A stretch of 64,000 nucleotides of DNA. It comes from Brassica napus (taxonomy: Eukaryota; Streptophyta; Magnoliopsida; Brassicales; Brassicaceae). A program made the translations under genes and the position numbers. The notes beneath the pieces are model-generated. The model had not been told where the DNA came from. It made no database searches and saw only the letters and a program-made list of their open reading frames with translations. The stretch is taken from NCBI RefSeq assembly GCF_020379485.1, contig NC_063437.1:14781726-14845725 (forward strand), written 5' to 3'. The first letter of the stretch is position 1. Each line of letters opens with the position of its first letter. Of this stretch, positions 35,414-48,529 are shown piece by piece.

Positions 35414-37036
35414 GGCTGCAAGGAGGAGGAAGGGGGTATCTTTTTTTATTTTATTGGTTGCTATTGTAATATACATATATGATATAATATTACCGAAATA
35501 TTCATTAATCGACTGCATCAATGAGCATAAAATTATACATGAACATGAGAGAGGGCGCGTGAACTTGTTTTTAGACTTTACAATCGTATGTCCGGAATAT
35601 AGAACACTTACCTTTCACTACAAAATAAGTGTTGAATTGTATCACTTAATTTGTATCACAAAACTAAGTGATCTTATTTTACATTACTTATTTATAAATG
35701 AGGTAAAAAATACATAATTTAGCATCAGTTACAATAAATGATGTTGGTATTAATAAATTTGGCATCAATTGAATTAAGTGATATAATTTCTATAAATTAG
35801 AATCAGTTAAACAAAAGTGATATAATTATATAAATTTAAATCGATTAACTAATTGATGTATTTCTTTTTTAGTTAACATCAATTACAAAAATAATACAAA
35901 ATTTACATCAGTAACAAGTGATTCTAACAAAAACTATATTAATGATTCTCTTCCTAAAATTATATTTTCACATTCAAACGTAACTGTGGTACCTTAAAGA
36001 TTCATAATTATGTTTTTAATAATTAAATAATATATAGAACTAGGAGGCCATGTTGCTTTGACCGTTGAATATATCAATGATAAATTTCCTTGTCCAAACA
36101 CTAAGTTAGTGGTGCCCACCTCATTGTTAATGTCAAATATCGTTAATTTCACTATCCAAATAAAAATGTATATAAAAGTTGTAGTTCTCATTTCTGAAAA
36201 GTTAGTTTAGATTGGCATCAGATATATATGTCGAAAAAGAAGGAATCTGTTTTGTATATTGGTTGATGTTGACTTTCACTTTTAGAAACACAATTAGTTA
36301 TTTGATCATAATTCAAAATTTGTATTCCATAAGAACTGAGATATTGAACGTGACCTAGAAAGAAGAGAAGGTGGAAATTGATAGACTTTAATCACGTACC
36401 TGTAGCTTGTTTATGCAAAAAGGAATCTTACGCTTTTCCAGAGATATCCTAGAGGAAGAGACTACGAAGGGTTCAGTAAGTTTCATAAGGGTTAATGTTT
36501 AATGTTTTGTCATCTACGAGATTTTCAAGAGTATTGATGTTGTGAGTTGCTTTCATTTATTTGTCAGATTTCTAGGCCATTATCATAACTGGATTTGAGA
36601 AAAGAAATTGCTACGTCAAAGGAAACACAGTAAGGGTCAAGGTTCGAAACATTTCTTCACTACAAAAAAAAGCTTTCACAACCAAGACTTTCACTTCTTT
36701 TTATTGGAGGTTAGTGAGGACAATTGTTGTTTCATTTCATCATTATCACTGAAACAATAAAGAGAGACACAAAATTAAAAAGAAAAACTAATAAAACTTA
36801 TCCAAATTTATAATAAAGCGACACATTTTCAGTATACAAAAAAAAGTCAAAACGCTAAGAAGATTTCCAGCAAACGTATTATTCAAATTTATAAGGTTTT
36901 TAAAACTAAATCAATTATTATAACTGTTTTCATTGTTCTATTTATAAACCGATTGATTTGAAACATTTAGGAATTTAAAGTCAAATTTGTAAATTCTAAA
37001 ACTTATAAATGTGCTAAATAAAATTTTCAGGTTTTA

Positions 37037-39831
37037 ATGGACAAGTCGTGGATAAATAAACCACGATTATCCCAAGACTACAGATTAGGGGTGAAACGTT
37101 TTCTGGATTTTGCATTTACTAGATCAAATGCAAACATGATGAAATGTCCATGTAACCGTTGTCTTCTAACCAAATCTTTGTCAAAAGATGATATCGAAGG
37201 TGACTTGATGTGCTATGGGTTTTTAAGCTCTTACACAAGTTGGATACTACATGGAGAGGAAGTGTGTGTCACAGGAAATACAAGACTACCGTCTGATGTT
37301 AATGAGTCTGAATTGGATTCAACTTTGAATCTTTTAGATGACATTTTTCCTGATATTAGTGTGAATATGCCTGGTGAATATGAAAATGAAACGACCAGTC
37401 AACCTATGGGCGCAGACAGACCATCAACTTCCGGTGATATTATTTCCTTATAATTTTCCACCGTGGATGTCAATGAAGCAGACATCAATGATCCTCTCTA
37501 TGGTTATCCCCGGAAAACACATGCCTGGTAATGATATTGATGTCTACTTGCAGCCACTTATCAAAGAGTTGAAGGAGTTATGGTTTGATGGGATTGAAAC
37601 GTTAGATTCTTCGACAAAGCAAACTTTTAACATGAGAGCAGCTCTTATGTGGACAATTAGTGATTTTCCTGGTCTTGGAAATTTGTCGGGTTGGAATACA
37701 TATACAGCATCAGCATGTCCAAGCTGTAATTATGATGGAATCGGACAACGTTTACGCCACGGAAAAAAAAATTGTTTTATCGGTCATCGCCGATTTCTTC
37801 CTCCAGATCATGGTTTTCGTCAGATCACTGCACATTTTGATGGGAAAACAGAAACTAGGCATCCACCAGCCACACTGACAGGCTCTACAATTGTTCAACA
37901 ACTACAACAAGTTGATGTTACCCTTGGTAAGAAGAATAGTTTAGTTGGTGTTGGAAGAAAGAGGGATCGAAGTGATGCTGGAAGATCTAGTACTCAACAG
38001 TGGAAGAAAAGAAGTATATTTTTCGAGCTGCCCTATTGGGAAGTTACAATGTTGCGACATAATTTGGATGTCATGCACATAGAGAAGAATGTGTTTGACA
38101 ATCTAGCCTACACATTGTTGGATGACAAAAATAAATCTAAAGATAATCTGAATGCTAGAAAAGATCTTCGTGAGATGGGTATACGTTCTGACTTGTGGCC
38201 TGATCATAATGACAAGTATCAAGCTGCGTGTTTTTCTCTGAACAATCATGGAAAAGATACTTTTTTAAGTGTCTTAAAAAATGTAAAACTTCCAGATGGT
38301 TATGCTTCAAACATATCAAGTTGTGCTGATGTTAGTGGTCGAAAGCTAGCAGGCTTAAAAAGCCATGATTGTCACGTGATAATGAGAGATTTATTTTCAG
38401 TCGCAGTTCGAAATCTGCTGGCAACAGATGTGACATCAGCCATTGTCGAGATCTGTCAGTTTTTTAGAGATATATCTGCAAAAGTTCTTGATATCAATGA
38501 GCTTGATAGATTACAAGATCGTATTGTGGTGACTTTATGCCGTATGGAGATGTTTTTTCCTCCATCTTTTTTTACAGTGATGGTACATTTAATAGTACAT
38601 CTCACAGAAGAGGCAAAACTTGGTGGACCAGTTCCATTTCGTTGGATGTATCCGATTGAAAGGTGCGTTTTGATTAATTAATTTTTATATATAAATATAT
38701 ATACACACATTTGAAACCTTACTTGATTCAATTACCTACAGGACTCTAGGATATTTTAAATCATATGTTCGGAATCGTGCTAAGCCAGAAGGATCTATAT
38801 GTAAGCAGTATTTAGCTGATGAGTGTATAACATTTTGTTCAATGTATCTCAATGATATAGAGACACGATTCACTCGGACTGGCCGCGTTGATGATCAGCC
38901 TTTAGCTGATACTAACATTAGACCACACTCAGAACTTCTACTTATTTTTCCAAACCATGGAAGATTTGTTGGAGCAGGTCAAGTTTATTCTCTTAGTCAT
39001 GTTGAGAGACAACAAGCACATCGACATATATTGATCAACTGTCAACTACTTGATCCATTACGAGAGTAAGTTTATCTCTTTCAAGAATAAATAGTTCAAT
39101 TATGTTTCATTAAAGTTTACTAATATACTTGTTATGTTACTTGATTGTTTAGGAAATATAAAAATGAGTTGTTGACGAAACAGACTCATCAAAGCAATAG
39201 GCATCGTGCTATTGACATTGATCGAGAAATGCATCTTAATATTGCAAACTGGCTCAAACAGAAAGTAGAGTCAAATGAGTTAGATGGGATAACTGATGAT
39301 ATACGGTGTTTAGCTTTGGGTCCATCTGATAAAGTTTTGAAGTATACAGCTTATAATATCAATGGTTGCAAGTTCCGTACAGCGGAAAGAGAAGCTAATT
39401 TGAAAACACAAAATAGTGGTGTTTATGTGGCTGCTGAGACTATGAGCTATGCTAGTTCTCGTGATCCTAACCCAAGAACAGGAATTGTTCCATACTATGG
39501 CAACCTTACCGAAGTTATGGAGCTCAACTACTATGAAGTTTTCAAAGTTGTATTATTCAAGTGTACGTGGGCGGACACTCGTACGGAACGAGGATACAAA
39601 ACAGATACATATGGTCATCATATGGTAAATTTTTCACGCTTGTTACACACTGGGGACAATGCAGAGGATGAACCATATATATTGGCGTCTCAAGCAAAAA
39701 TGGTTTACTACGTTAAAGATCCATCTGAATTAGATTGGAATATTGCAATTCATATGCAGCCGAGAGACGTATATGATATGGGTGATCCAAATGGCTCAGA
39801 ACAGTTGAATGATGAATCTGATCAAGATTAA
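37037..39831 (+). pseudogene. CACTA TNP2-type transposase, internally deleted
   Basis: The N-terminal transposase-associated domain (MDKSWINKPRLSQDYRLGV, CPCNRC) reads in one frame from 37037 to about 37430. At the PSTSG codons the conserved sequence jumps, in another frame, to PVILFPYNFPPW (from about 37428), well inside the Transposase_21 domain. Intact relatives have some 200-300 residues between these points, so a deletion with frame change is inferred. It then continues with MVIPGKHMPGNDIDVYLQPL, CPSCNYDG, a DUF4218-type region (LAGLKSHDCHVIMRDL, FRWMYPIER) ending 38662, exon 38742-39065, and exon 39153-39831 with a DUF4216-type domain (VVLFKCTWADT). These later introns are intact. Without the front of the catalytic domain, activity is unlikely. 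Confidence 0.85.
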
Positions 39832-41217
39832 ATTTTCCTTTCTTTCGTGAACAACTCAACTTTGAGCTTCCATAATTCAGGTTCGATCCTTACGGGTTTT
39901 TTTCTTTTGTTTACACATGCATGATTCGTGACAACTGCATGTCCTTTGTCTTTTAGATTTTGCATAAGCTTGTTCAGAAATTGATTGTGTTTCTATATCG
40001 TTACAGCTCTAGACATCTACTTGATTTCTCACATCTAAAGAGTATATGTTTGACTCTTGACTCAAGTCCTTACAGGTCAGTATAATCTTTAGTCATCAGA
40101 ATGTTTCAAGTGCATTTGAAGCTGTACTGAGTTCTGAATATCTATTCTATCTTCAGAAATTAATTTGAAGCGTACGATTCAAAAGGCATTGTAGTGGCTG
40201 GAGACAATAACAAAAGTACACATGGATCACTTCTTTCTTTCTAGGGGCATGGATCAAATTATTGTTTCGAGGCTACAACTAGTTGGTATTACTTTAAAAA
40301 TAATATTTGGCCTGTATCAATCAAAATCTAATTTCACTTGCTGTAACTAACTTAGAAATTTAAGTGACATGTGGATTTTTGAGAAGGCTCTATTCTATAC
40401 AAAAGCTTGCTGGCGTCTTTGTGGCATGATCGAGTCTTGTATGATTTTTTTGCCAATTATATATTGTCATTCCTCTATTCTCTGTTGCATCTGTACCTAC
40501 ATGCATAAATATATTTACAGCTTATAAAGTACAAAAGTTAATTGTTAGCATAAATTTATGACTAAAAAATTAAATATAATATGAAAATATAAATCATGAA
40601 TGCGTCTTGCACATATATGCATCATTTAGCCAATAGAGTTGTTAGCATAAATTTATGAGAAAATTTGGTGGGTAACAATCTGAGTGACTTCGGTCACATG
40701 CATGTATTAGTGAAAATATGTGAAAATAATGTCTGTTTTTTATCCCGCCACTACGTTTTTTCTCAAGCGGGAATTAATTAAAGAGTTTCTTAATTATATA
40801 TATGTTTAGTTATTTTTTTTTGCAGGCACACTACGCTTTTTTGACGGTTAAGGTACGTAGCTCTGATCCTGATCGAATTCAATAGTTGGGATACTATGAG
40901 CATATCGATTTGATTGGATTCATCCACTAAGTGAACGAGCTTTGAGTGGATTAATTTGATTCTCCAAAACGAGTCTCTCTTCAAAAACGAAAGAAATTTG
41001 TTGTAAATGTATCTTTTTCTGGTTTTTTTTTTTGAAAAATATATCTTCTTCTGAGTTTCGACGTCTTTGTTGAAACAAAATTGTCTCAAACATTTATATC
41101 TCTTCTGTGAGGTTTAGTTAATTTTTTTTTTTGTCTTCTTCTTCTTCTTCTCAATTTATCGATAGTTGTAAGAATGAATATAACAAGTTTTATTTATTTT
41201 TTATCTTGTTTAGGATT
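39832..41217. other. Spacer between the two CACTA genes
   Basis: Contains the presumed 3' end of the transposase gene and the leader or promoter of the second gene. AT-rich, with no further ORF or repeat recognised. Confidence 0.4.
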
Positions 41218-43002
41218 ATGGATTTCATGGATTCAGAGACACAACCTCCAGATGATTCACCGCATTTAGAAACAAGTTTCAATGCGCCTCCTCCACTTGC
41301 TCCAGAATGTAAAAGCTTCAAATGGAAAATACAAGTGATAGGTAATAAATATAATCTAAACTGATCACTACTTTTAATATTAAGCCATATTTTTCTCTGC
41401 ATGACTCTATCTTATTGTCTCCTCACTAGACTTAGTTTTATATTATGTACTAATTTATTTTTATCGTCTATGTGATGTGTTTATCAATAAGATTCTGAGG
41501 GCAGTGTAGAAGGCAAAATGGTGACATCTAAAGATGTATGGAAACTTCAGAGCGGTAAAGTGATCGTGCATTTTGATGAAAATAGCGGTCAACCAATTGG
41601 GGATTCTGGTGGTTTACTCGGATCATGGTTAGGTCAATTAAGCAATGATGTGAATTTGCTACCTATCAATTACAGTGATTGGAGGATGGTCAATATTCAC
41701 ACTAAAAGAAAAGCGTGGGATGTTATTCAGGTAGCTTCTGCCATCATTTCATCTCTATATATTTTCTTGATCAAGTAATGTTTTGTGATATATGTATTAT
41801 TTTAATGAGTTGTTGGGTATTGTTTTTTCAGTCCAAATTTTGGTTTGATGATCCAACGATGAGAAAAGGATATGTGATGAGTGCATTGGGAAGCAGATGC
41901 AAAGATGTCAAACTACGTCTTTGGAAAGAACACAAACGAAATGATCAACTTCAAACATTGCAGAATCGACCCAATAATGTTCCTGAAGAACAATGGGAGC
42001 ATTTTGTGCACATGAGATTTACTGAAAAATGGAAGGTAAAATTTATTTATTGTACATTTATATGTTGTATATTTCTTATCAAGCACATTTAATATTTTTA
42101 CATTTGAGATTTCAGAAAATGCAAGAGAGGAATACAAAGAACCAAAAAAACATACTATGCCTCATGTATGTGGAAGAAAGAGTTTCTCGAGAAAAAGAAA
42201 TGATATAGTAAGTAACATTCATAGTTATGATATAAAACTAGTTTATTATACTAATTTTGTTTATGAAGACAATCAGAACCGGAAAAACTCCATGTCGAGC
42301 AGAGTTTTTTATTGAGACGCGCACGAAACCTGATGGAAGCTTTGTATGTGAAGAGGCAAAAACACGAGCGGTTAGTTTTATATAAAATCATCATTCATTG
42401 TTTTTTTGCCAATTAGTTTAACATTTACTTTTTGCATGTTTTTTAGGAAGCGCTTACAACTTTGTTGAATCAAAATTCTCATGGCACAAGCAATGTTGCA
42501 GCCACACTGGATGATGAATTTGCTCAAGTTTTTGGTCCGGAGCGTCCAGGACGAGTACGTTGTGTTGGTCGAGGACCTACACCATCAAAATTGGTGAGAC
42601 GTTGTACTGCAACTAGACAAGAGGTGGACAATTCTGAAATGGTCGTTGGGTTGCAGACACAAGTGAAAGAACTATCAAATCAAGTTAAGGGAATGAGTAC
42701 TTTCATCCAACAAATAATTGGTACTTCAACCGGTGAACAGGTAATAATATTTATAATAATAGTCTATAAGTTAAAATATCTCATTATATATTATATATAA
42801 AACTAATACATTAAAATAAATACTTAGGCAAGAGCATGGGCTGCAAGTTTTGCAGTAGCTTTTGCTAACATACCAAACCCACCTTTCGCAAACATACCGA
42901 CTCCATCTAATCCTAATCAGGTAAATAGTATGTTTAAGTTTAAAAAAAAAGATTGTATGATACATAACAATTTATATTATTTTATTTCAGGAAATGCAAT
43001 GA
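41218..43002 (+). CDS. CACTA-borne Transposase_24-type protein (TNPA-like role)
   Basis: Exons can be traced at 41218-41341, 41492-41730 (GKVIVHFDENSGQPIGDSGG), 41832-42035 (SKFWFDDPTMRKGYVMSALG), about 42116/42129-42206, about 42270-42370 (IRTGKTPCRAEFFIETRTKP), 42448-42739, 42829-42919 and 42991-43002. The order and motifs (HTMPHVCGRKSFSRKRNDI near 42150) are those of the plant Ptta/En/Spm Transposase_24 family. The acceptor of the fourth exon is ambiguous. The first AG (42115) puts it one base out of frame, whereas an AG 13 bases further on keeps the conserved frame; otherwise one A has been lost. These proteins are thought to bind the element's subterminal repeats alongside the TNP2 product. 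Confidence 0.75.
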
Positions 43003-43676
43003 TGCAGGTGTCCATGGATATTCAAATGTTGGAAACTATGCTGGTGATCATCATAGATTGATTGTATTATGGATGAATTATGTAATTCAGATGCTTGTAG
43101 ATTAATTAGTAATTCAGATTTGTGTTTTCCTTTAAAAAAATATTTTTTCGTTTTCTAAAATATAATATTTTTAATATTAATAATAAATACGGAAATAATA
43201 AATATTTTCATCACTTTTTATAAGTGATACATTTAATTAGAATCATTTGTGAAAACTGAAATAAATGTAACATCAATTATAAGTAAATGATACCAATACT
43301 TTAAATCGGTAACTATATAATGATACATTTTTGAATCACTTCTTAAAATTGATATTAATTATATGTCAGTTATTTATAAGTGATACAAATTATTAAATCA
43401 ATTATTTTAATTGATAGAAATACTTACATCATTTAATATAGTTGATGTAAGAACTAATATCATTTATCAGAAATTGATACATAATAACATCATTTATGTA
43501 AATGATGTAAATAATTTATATTTTTGTATCAATTATTAAATGAATTGATGTAAATTATTTGCATCACCACTTTCAGAGTCACTTTTTTAAGTGATGTAAA
43601 ACTCTTTTACATCATTTATAAGTAATACAAATATTCAAAATAAATGATGTAAGACTACCTTTTTTTTGTAGTGTTT

Positions 43677-45019
43677 GTATATATTTCCATTCGATACAAT
43701 TCAAAAAACAAACTAAGCAGTATAGTTCGTACATACATAATTGGCTTATACTGAAGTAAATACATTTAAGACTCTTGTAAAACGAATAAATAACGGATTC
43801 ACTATCTAAATTGTATTTATTAGTTAAACAATAAGGCATAGTCAGCACAAATATTTATTAAAATTCTCGAAAAATCCAACTGTCACTAATAATAATTCAG
43901 TACGGACGATTTGGTTATCCTGAAATCGGGTACTTTTTTTTCTTAGTTAATGTCGGTATTGACAAAATATTTAAACTTTTTACCGAAAACAATTACGAAT
44001 AATAACTTGATACGCTATACACAAAAAAATTATTATAATTGACTGGTTAAAAATTCATCATACAACCTGTATAGTCAGGGATTTTTTTGGGGTCAAATAC
44101 CTGTATAGTCAGGGTTTAAATCTTTTTATTGTAATTTGAATTATCTGTTATTAAAAATGATGATGATACTACAAAAATTTTAATTTGAGATTCACTGATT
44201 ATTTAAAAATTGAATTACAAGTAATTCAAAATGCGAATATAATTAATTTTGAAGTTTAGTAAATTTATATCAGATCAAACTACACACATAAAACTTTCTA
44301 CATGTTCTTGAAGTAATATCCAACAAGAATAAGAATTACATGAATAAGTTATGGGTGTGATGGAATATAAAAATAGATTAAATATTTATTATAAATTCAG
44401 TTTTTACTCCTATTTCAAAAAAAAATTGTCATTCAAATGGAAACAATATCCAGCCGAGTTACTCTAGAAGTGAAGAAAACTGTAAATTTTACTTCCACTT
44501 TAGATAATGGAAAACTGTACTCCAATTTGTTTAAATTTATTTATTTATTTTCTTTTCCGTCTCATTTTTCCTACAATTTTATCCTAACGATATTGATACC
44601 TTAGTTTTCATGAGTATCAAATCAATGCCAAAAATAAGATAAAGAATAATGGAGGGGGGGTCAATGTGCCTTAACGGCGCCGTATCAAGGGTACCATCCG
44701 CTGATGTCATGTGGCAGAGAATGATACCTGGAGACTGGAGTACTTCTGACACGTGTCAACCTGATGGCGTCAGATTTTAGCCGTCGGATCATAGCATTTA
44801 TCTCTCCTTCATGAGTTTTCAGATTCCGCTTTGCTTCCGTTGGCCGCTTGCCTTGCTCTTTTGTATTTATATTTCTCTTATTGTGATAACTAAATTTCCT
44901 TTATGTACCACTATTTACCTGGAGTTATATTATTCATGACATAATTCTTAAACAACAACGACAATTTGTGTTAATGTGGAGGAAATATATCAAGTTATTA
45001 GTCATTGTGGAGCAACATC
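43677..45019. other. Displaced CLV3-upstream sequence with promoter-like island
   Basis: This is the sequence that lay next to the CLV3 promoter before the CACTA insertion, if the insertion is simple. A GC-richer island at 44650-44830 carries a perfect palindromic G-box TGACACGTGTCA (44747-44758) and CCGTCGGATC, but no ORF follows it. The rest is AT-rich. Confidence 0.4.
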
Positions 45020-45672
45020 TGAAATTCTAGGCATGGTCATAATATCTGTAATCCGAAATCTGAACCGAACCCAAACCAAAAAATCCGATCAATCTTCGGT
45101 CCAAAATGTAAAAAATATCCGAATGAATCTTGTAAGGTGGTAAAAAACATATCCGAACCCGAAGTGTTATTAACCAAACAAGAACGGGTAACCCGAAAAA
45201 ACTGAGAAAACTGAAAAATTCGAAAAGATATCCGAAGAAACCGATCCGAATGTCCTAAATAATATACAATATATTATATGAAACATGAATATATACTTCA
45301 AATATTCAATTTCATATTTATTTTGATATGTTATCTAAGAATAAGTATTTAAAATATAAATAACTACCTTAGATACTTAATTATATATAAATAAATATAT
45401 ATTTCTTATGTTTACCTTTAAATTTAGATTTTATTTTGGGTATATCCGAACCGATCCAATATAATCCGAATTCGAATGATATATGATTATTTTATGGGTT
45501 CTATGATGTAATACAAAACCGATATGAACCCGGTGTGTTATATCCGAACCCGATCCGTACAAATGCAAATTTACTAGAATGAGACCTAGGAAGTATTATA
45601 AAAAAGAACTAAAATCTAAAAAACCCGACTCGAACGCCAACGGATACCCGAACTCCCATGCCTATGAAATTC
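45020..45672. mobile_element. hAT MITE, 637 bp, perfect TSD and TIR
   Basis: The 8-bp duplication TGAAATTC flanks the element at 45020-45027 and 45665-45672. The ends are TAGGCATGG (45028) and CCATGCCTA (45664), perfect inverted repeats. Many ATCCGAACC / CCCGAA motifs lie near both ends around an AT-rich middle. It has no coding capacity, and an 8-bp duplication is typical of hAT. Confidence 0.88.
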
Positions 45673-46607
45673 TATTGGGGTAAATCTCAGTTGTAAATTT
45701 ATTATTAGATCATATAAAAAACATTAGCAAAATATTGAGTAAAATTTAGCAAATTATTTTATTGGAATGTACCTTTAAAATTATATGCATTAAATATTCT
45801 ATAAAATAATATATTCACAATTAGTGTTTATATAACATAAATAAAAATACATTTAAATTTTAGATTTTGATAAACAAAAATGATATGAAAAACACAATTA
45901 ATTAATTTACGATAGTTAAAATGGCATGAATAAACTTATACATAATTTTGTTTCATAAATCATAATTCAATGTAAAAACTATACATTTAATGGAAACTAT
46001 TGGCATCTCGCAACAAGTAAATGACCCGAGAAAATAATCCAAAATATGTTTCAACCTATTTTGTTTAGTGGACCAAAAAAATTCTTGATATCTTCTTTAT
46101 CATCTGGTTCTTTGGTACACAGTTCTCTTATTCGATATGATTATTACATAAGATCTACAAGCCTAAGCATGTTTTTATTAATAAATATGTTATTTATGTC
46201 TTTTTATGGCAAAATATATTATTTACGTCTCTGTCTACATGTTGTCGATCCATTACCATACTGTGATATCAAGAAAGATGAAACAGCCTGGAAAACGTAA
46301 TGAGGGGAAGAGAGTAGAAACTAGAAAAGATGAGTGCAACTTTGAAACGAGACTGATTGAAAAAGTCATAAAGGTCAATTCTGAGTTTTTAAAATCATTT
46401 TATGTTCATTGGTTCTTTGTCTAATAACCTATTTGGGTTGAGAAGATTCTGCAGCAGATATTAATTAATTTGGTAATTATAAGTTATAACCAGCAGAATC
46501 TAAAACTTTTGACTTCTTTCGATTGCCATATCTCGGTCATGTTCTTTATTTAATTCTTCCAGGTGGTTTATTTTTCTTCTTCTGTCATGGTATGATTTAC
46601 CATGACC
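45673..46607. other. Intergenic, nothing recognised
   Basis: AT-rich. Two overlapping short frames (46046-46424) show no family features. Confidence 0.35.
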
Positions 46608-47662
46608 TAGGCTTCGAATGGATCACACAAAAAATGCAGATCAAACAAAAATGCAGATCAAACAGTACGGTTTAGAGTTGAGGGGTGGAGTAGAGTTTTT
46701 AGAATGTGAATTTAAGATTCTAATAAATATATAAATAAATATTTAAAAATATTAAAAGAAAATTAAAAAAAGAGTTTCAAACATAATTTTTGATTTTCAA
46801 AAATAAATTTTGAATATTAAAAAAAAAAAAATTTATAACAAAAATTAAATTTGAAAAAGTATAATTTGAAAACATAATTCATTATATTTATTTATATAAA
46901 AATATTAATTAATTTTTACTGGTCATATATTTTACTACGATAAGAAAATAACATCTATAACTACACACTGAAACAAAATTATAAAAATATAAATATATTA
47001 ACTAAATATAAATTAAAATGTTATAAAAGATAAATATAATTGAACAGGCCTAAACACGACTATACAAAACAAATGTAATTCAATTTGATAAATAAATTTA
47101 CTAATTATCATATTTGTTTAAATTTTTGAAAATAAAATAGTTAAAATGAAATATCCAAACTGAAAATACAAGTTCTTAAATACATATAACAAATTTAAAT
47201 AAAAAATAAAAAATAAGCTTTCGTTAAATTAATTATATACAATATTATAAAATAACAATTTATAAACAAGTATTAGTTATTTAAATTATATTACTTATTA
47301 TCAAGAATAAAAATAAAATGAACTATGGTATATATGTTTTCCTATCAATGTAAATATTATTTATGACTTGTAGTGAAGTAAAAGAAAGTAGATGATACAA
47401 AGTACATTGTTTATTAATAATTAACAAAATAAATTAGATTTTCATTCATTGGTTATTTGCATAAATTCCAGCACTTTTTTCTTGATTTTTACAGATCAAC
47501 ATTTTAATGACTATTATTAATCTGCATGCAGATCAGTGCAGTCAAATCTGCAATATTAATGAACTGCAATTAAAACTTGAACGGTAAATAAAATGCAGAT
47601 TGATCTGCATCCCAAAATCTGCATTTAATCTGTATTTAAACTGCATTACATTCAAAACCCTA
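46608..47662. mobile_element. Probable non-autonomous hAT-like element with TGCAGAT repeats
   Basis: The left end TAGGCTTCGAATGGATC and the reverse complement of the right end, TAGGGTTTTGAATGTAATG, are similar. ATGCAGATC motifs recur just inside both ends (46635-46665 and 47525-47630). The core is very AT-rich. No matching target duplication was found, so this may be an old or rearranged copy. Confidence 0.5.
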
Positions 47663-48496
47663 CTTGGATCCGTGTTATTTTTCTTAATTCTCTAGATTTT
47701 ATTATCCATGAGATAAAATCAAGCCGGGATCAATATTATATTGGCCTATGTGCTTATTTTTTATTTATTTTTTTGTAAACAACTATGTGCTTATTTTTAT
47801 TGGAGTAAAACAAATAATTTGTGAAAAATCTCAAATTCTTTTTCTTAACTAGACTTTAAACTCTAACTAAAAACTTGTACAAAAAATAGATCCAAAAATG
47901 TTTTTTTTTAAACTAGACCCAATGCAAATGCAGTTTGGAAACATACCAAGAGCCAAGCCCTTTTAAAAAAAAAAACATACCAAGAGCCTGGCATACATAC
48001 GATGTAATTTCTATTATTATATTTTATTAAAAAGTTGTACATGGAAGCACATATGCTGGTTGTACATGGAAGACTTAAAAAAAACGTTTTCATTCTTTCA
48101 ATCTTTTTTATGTACTTAGCCAACTTGACAACTGATCTTTTGGGCAAAAATACTATTTCATTTCACACAAATTAGATATTTATTGGTTGTATTATTTCAA
48201 TTTTATTATCTAAAAAACCTCATAATTGAGTAACTGAATGATAGTCTAATGCCCAAAAAAACAATTGTTATCAGTTTTAAAATATAACTGAAAAACATAT
48301 TGCAACAAATAACTTTTTTTATCAAAATAATAATAATTTGTTCTATTTAGCAGGAATAACACATTTCTTCATTCCACTACGATTCATGGTGTGACCCATG
48401 CTTTGTTTTGTGTAGATTCTGACCCGTCCTTGAAATGACAGGTATAATTTTTGTTTCAAAATTATTTAAGTTTTGTTATCAATGTTATTATAACAA
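47663..48496. other. Intergenic, nothing recognised
   Basis: AT-rich spacer. The 79-codon minus-strand frame at 48147-47908 has no recognisable domain. Confidence 0.35.
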
Positions 48497-48529
48497 CTAG
48501 ATTTTTTAACCGCGCTACGCGCGGATAAG

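Larger units (their letters stand above)
35616..43673 (+). mobile_element. CACTA (En/Spm) DNA transposon, about 8.06 kb
   Basis: The left end is CACTACAAAATAAGTG at 35616 and the right end is CTTTTTTTTGTAGTG at 43673. TTT flanks both sides (35613-35615 and 43674-43676), the 3-bp target duplication of CACTA elements. Both subterminal regions (35620-35940 and 43200-43660) are dense with the same short motifs in both orientations, AAGTGATA, ATCACTT and AAATGATGT, the usual transposase-binding repeats. Inside are two genes in the same orientation: a TNP2-type transposase and a Transposase_24-type protein. The transposase is internally deleted, so the copy is probably not autonomous. Confidence 0.88.

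Noticed and set aside
34937..35421. Long overlapping minus-strand frames over CLV3
   Set aside because: They read through the CLV3 introns or in the wrong frame; the spliced CLV3 model explains the locus.
36658..43673. CACTA element starting at 36658 instead of 35616
   Set aside because: The flanking CTT does not match the right-hand TTT, and the subterminal repeats matching the right end lie outside it, at 35620-35940.
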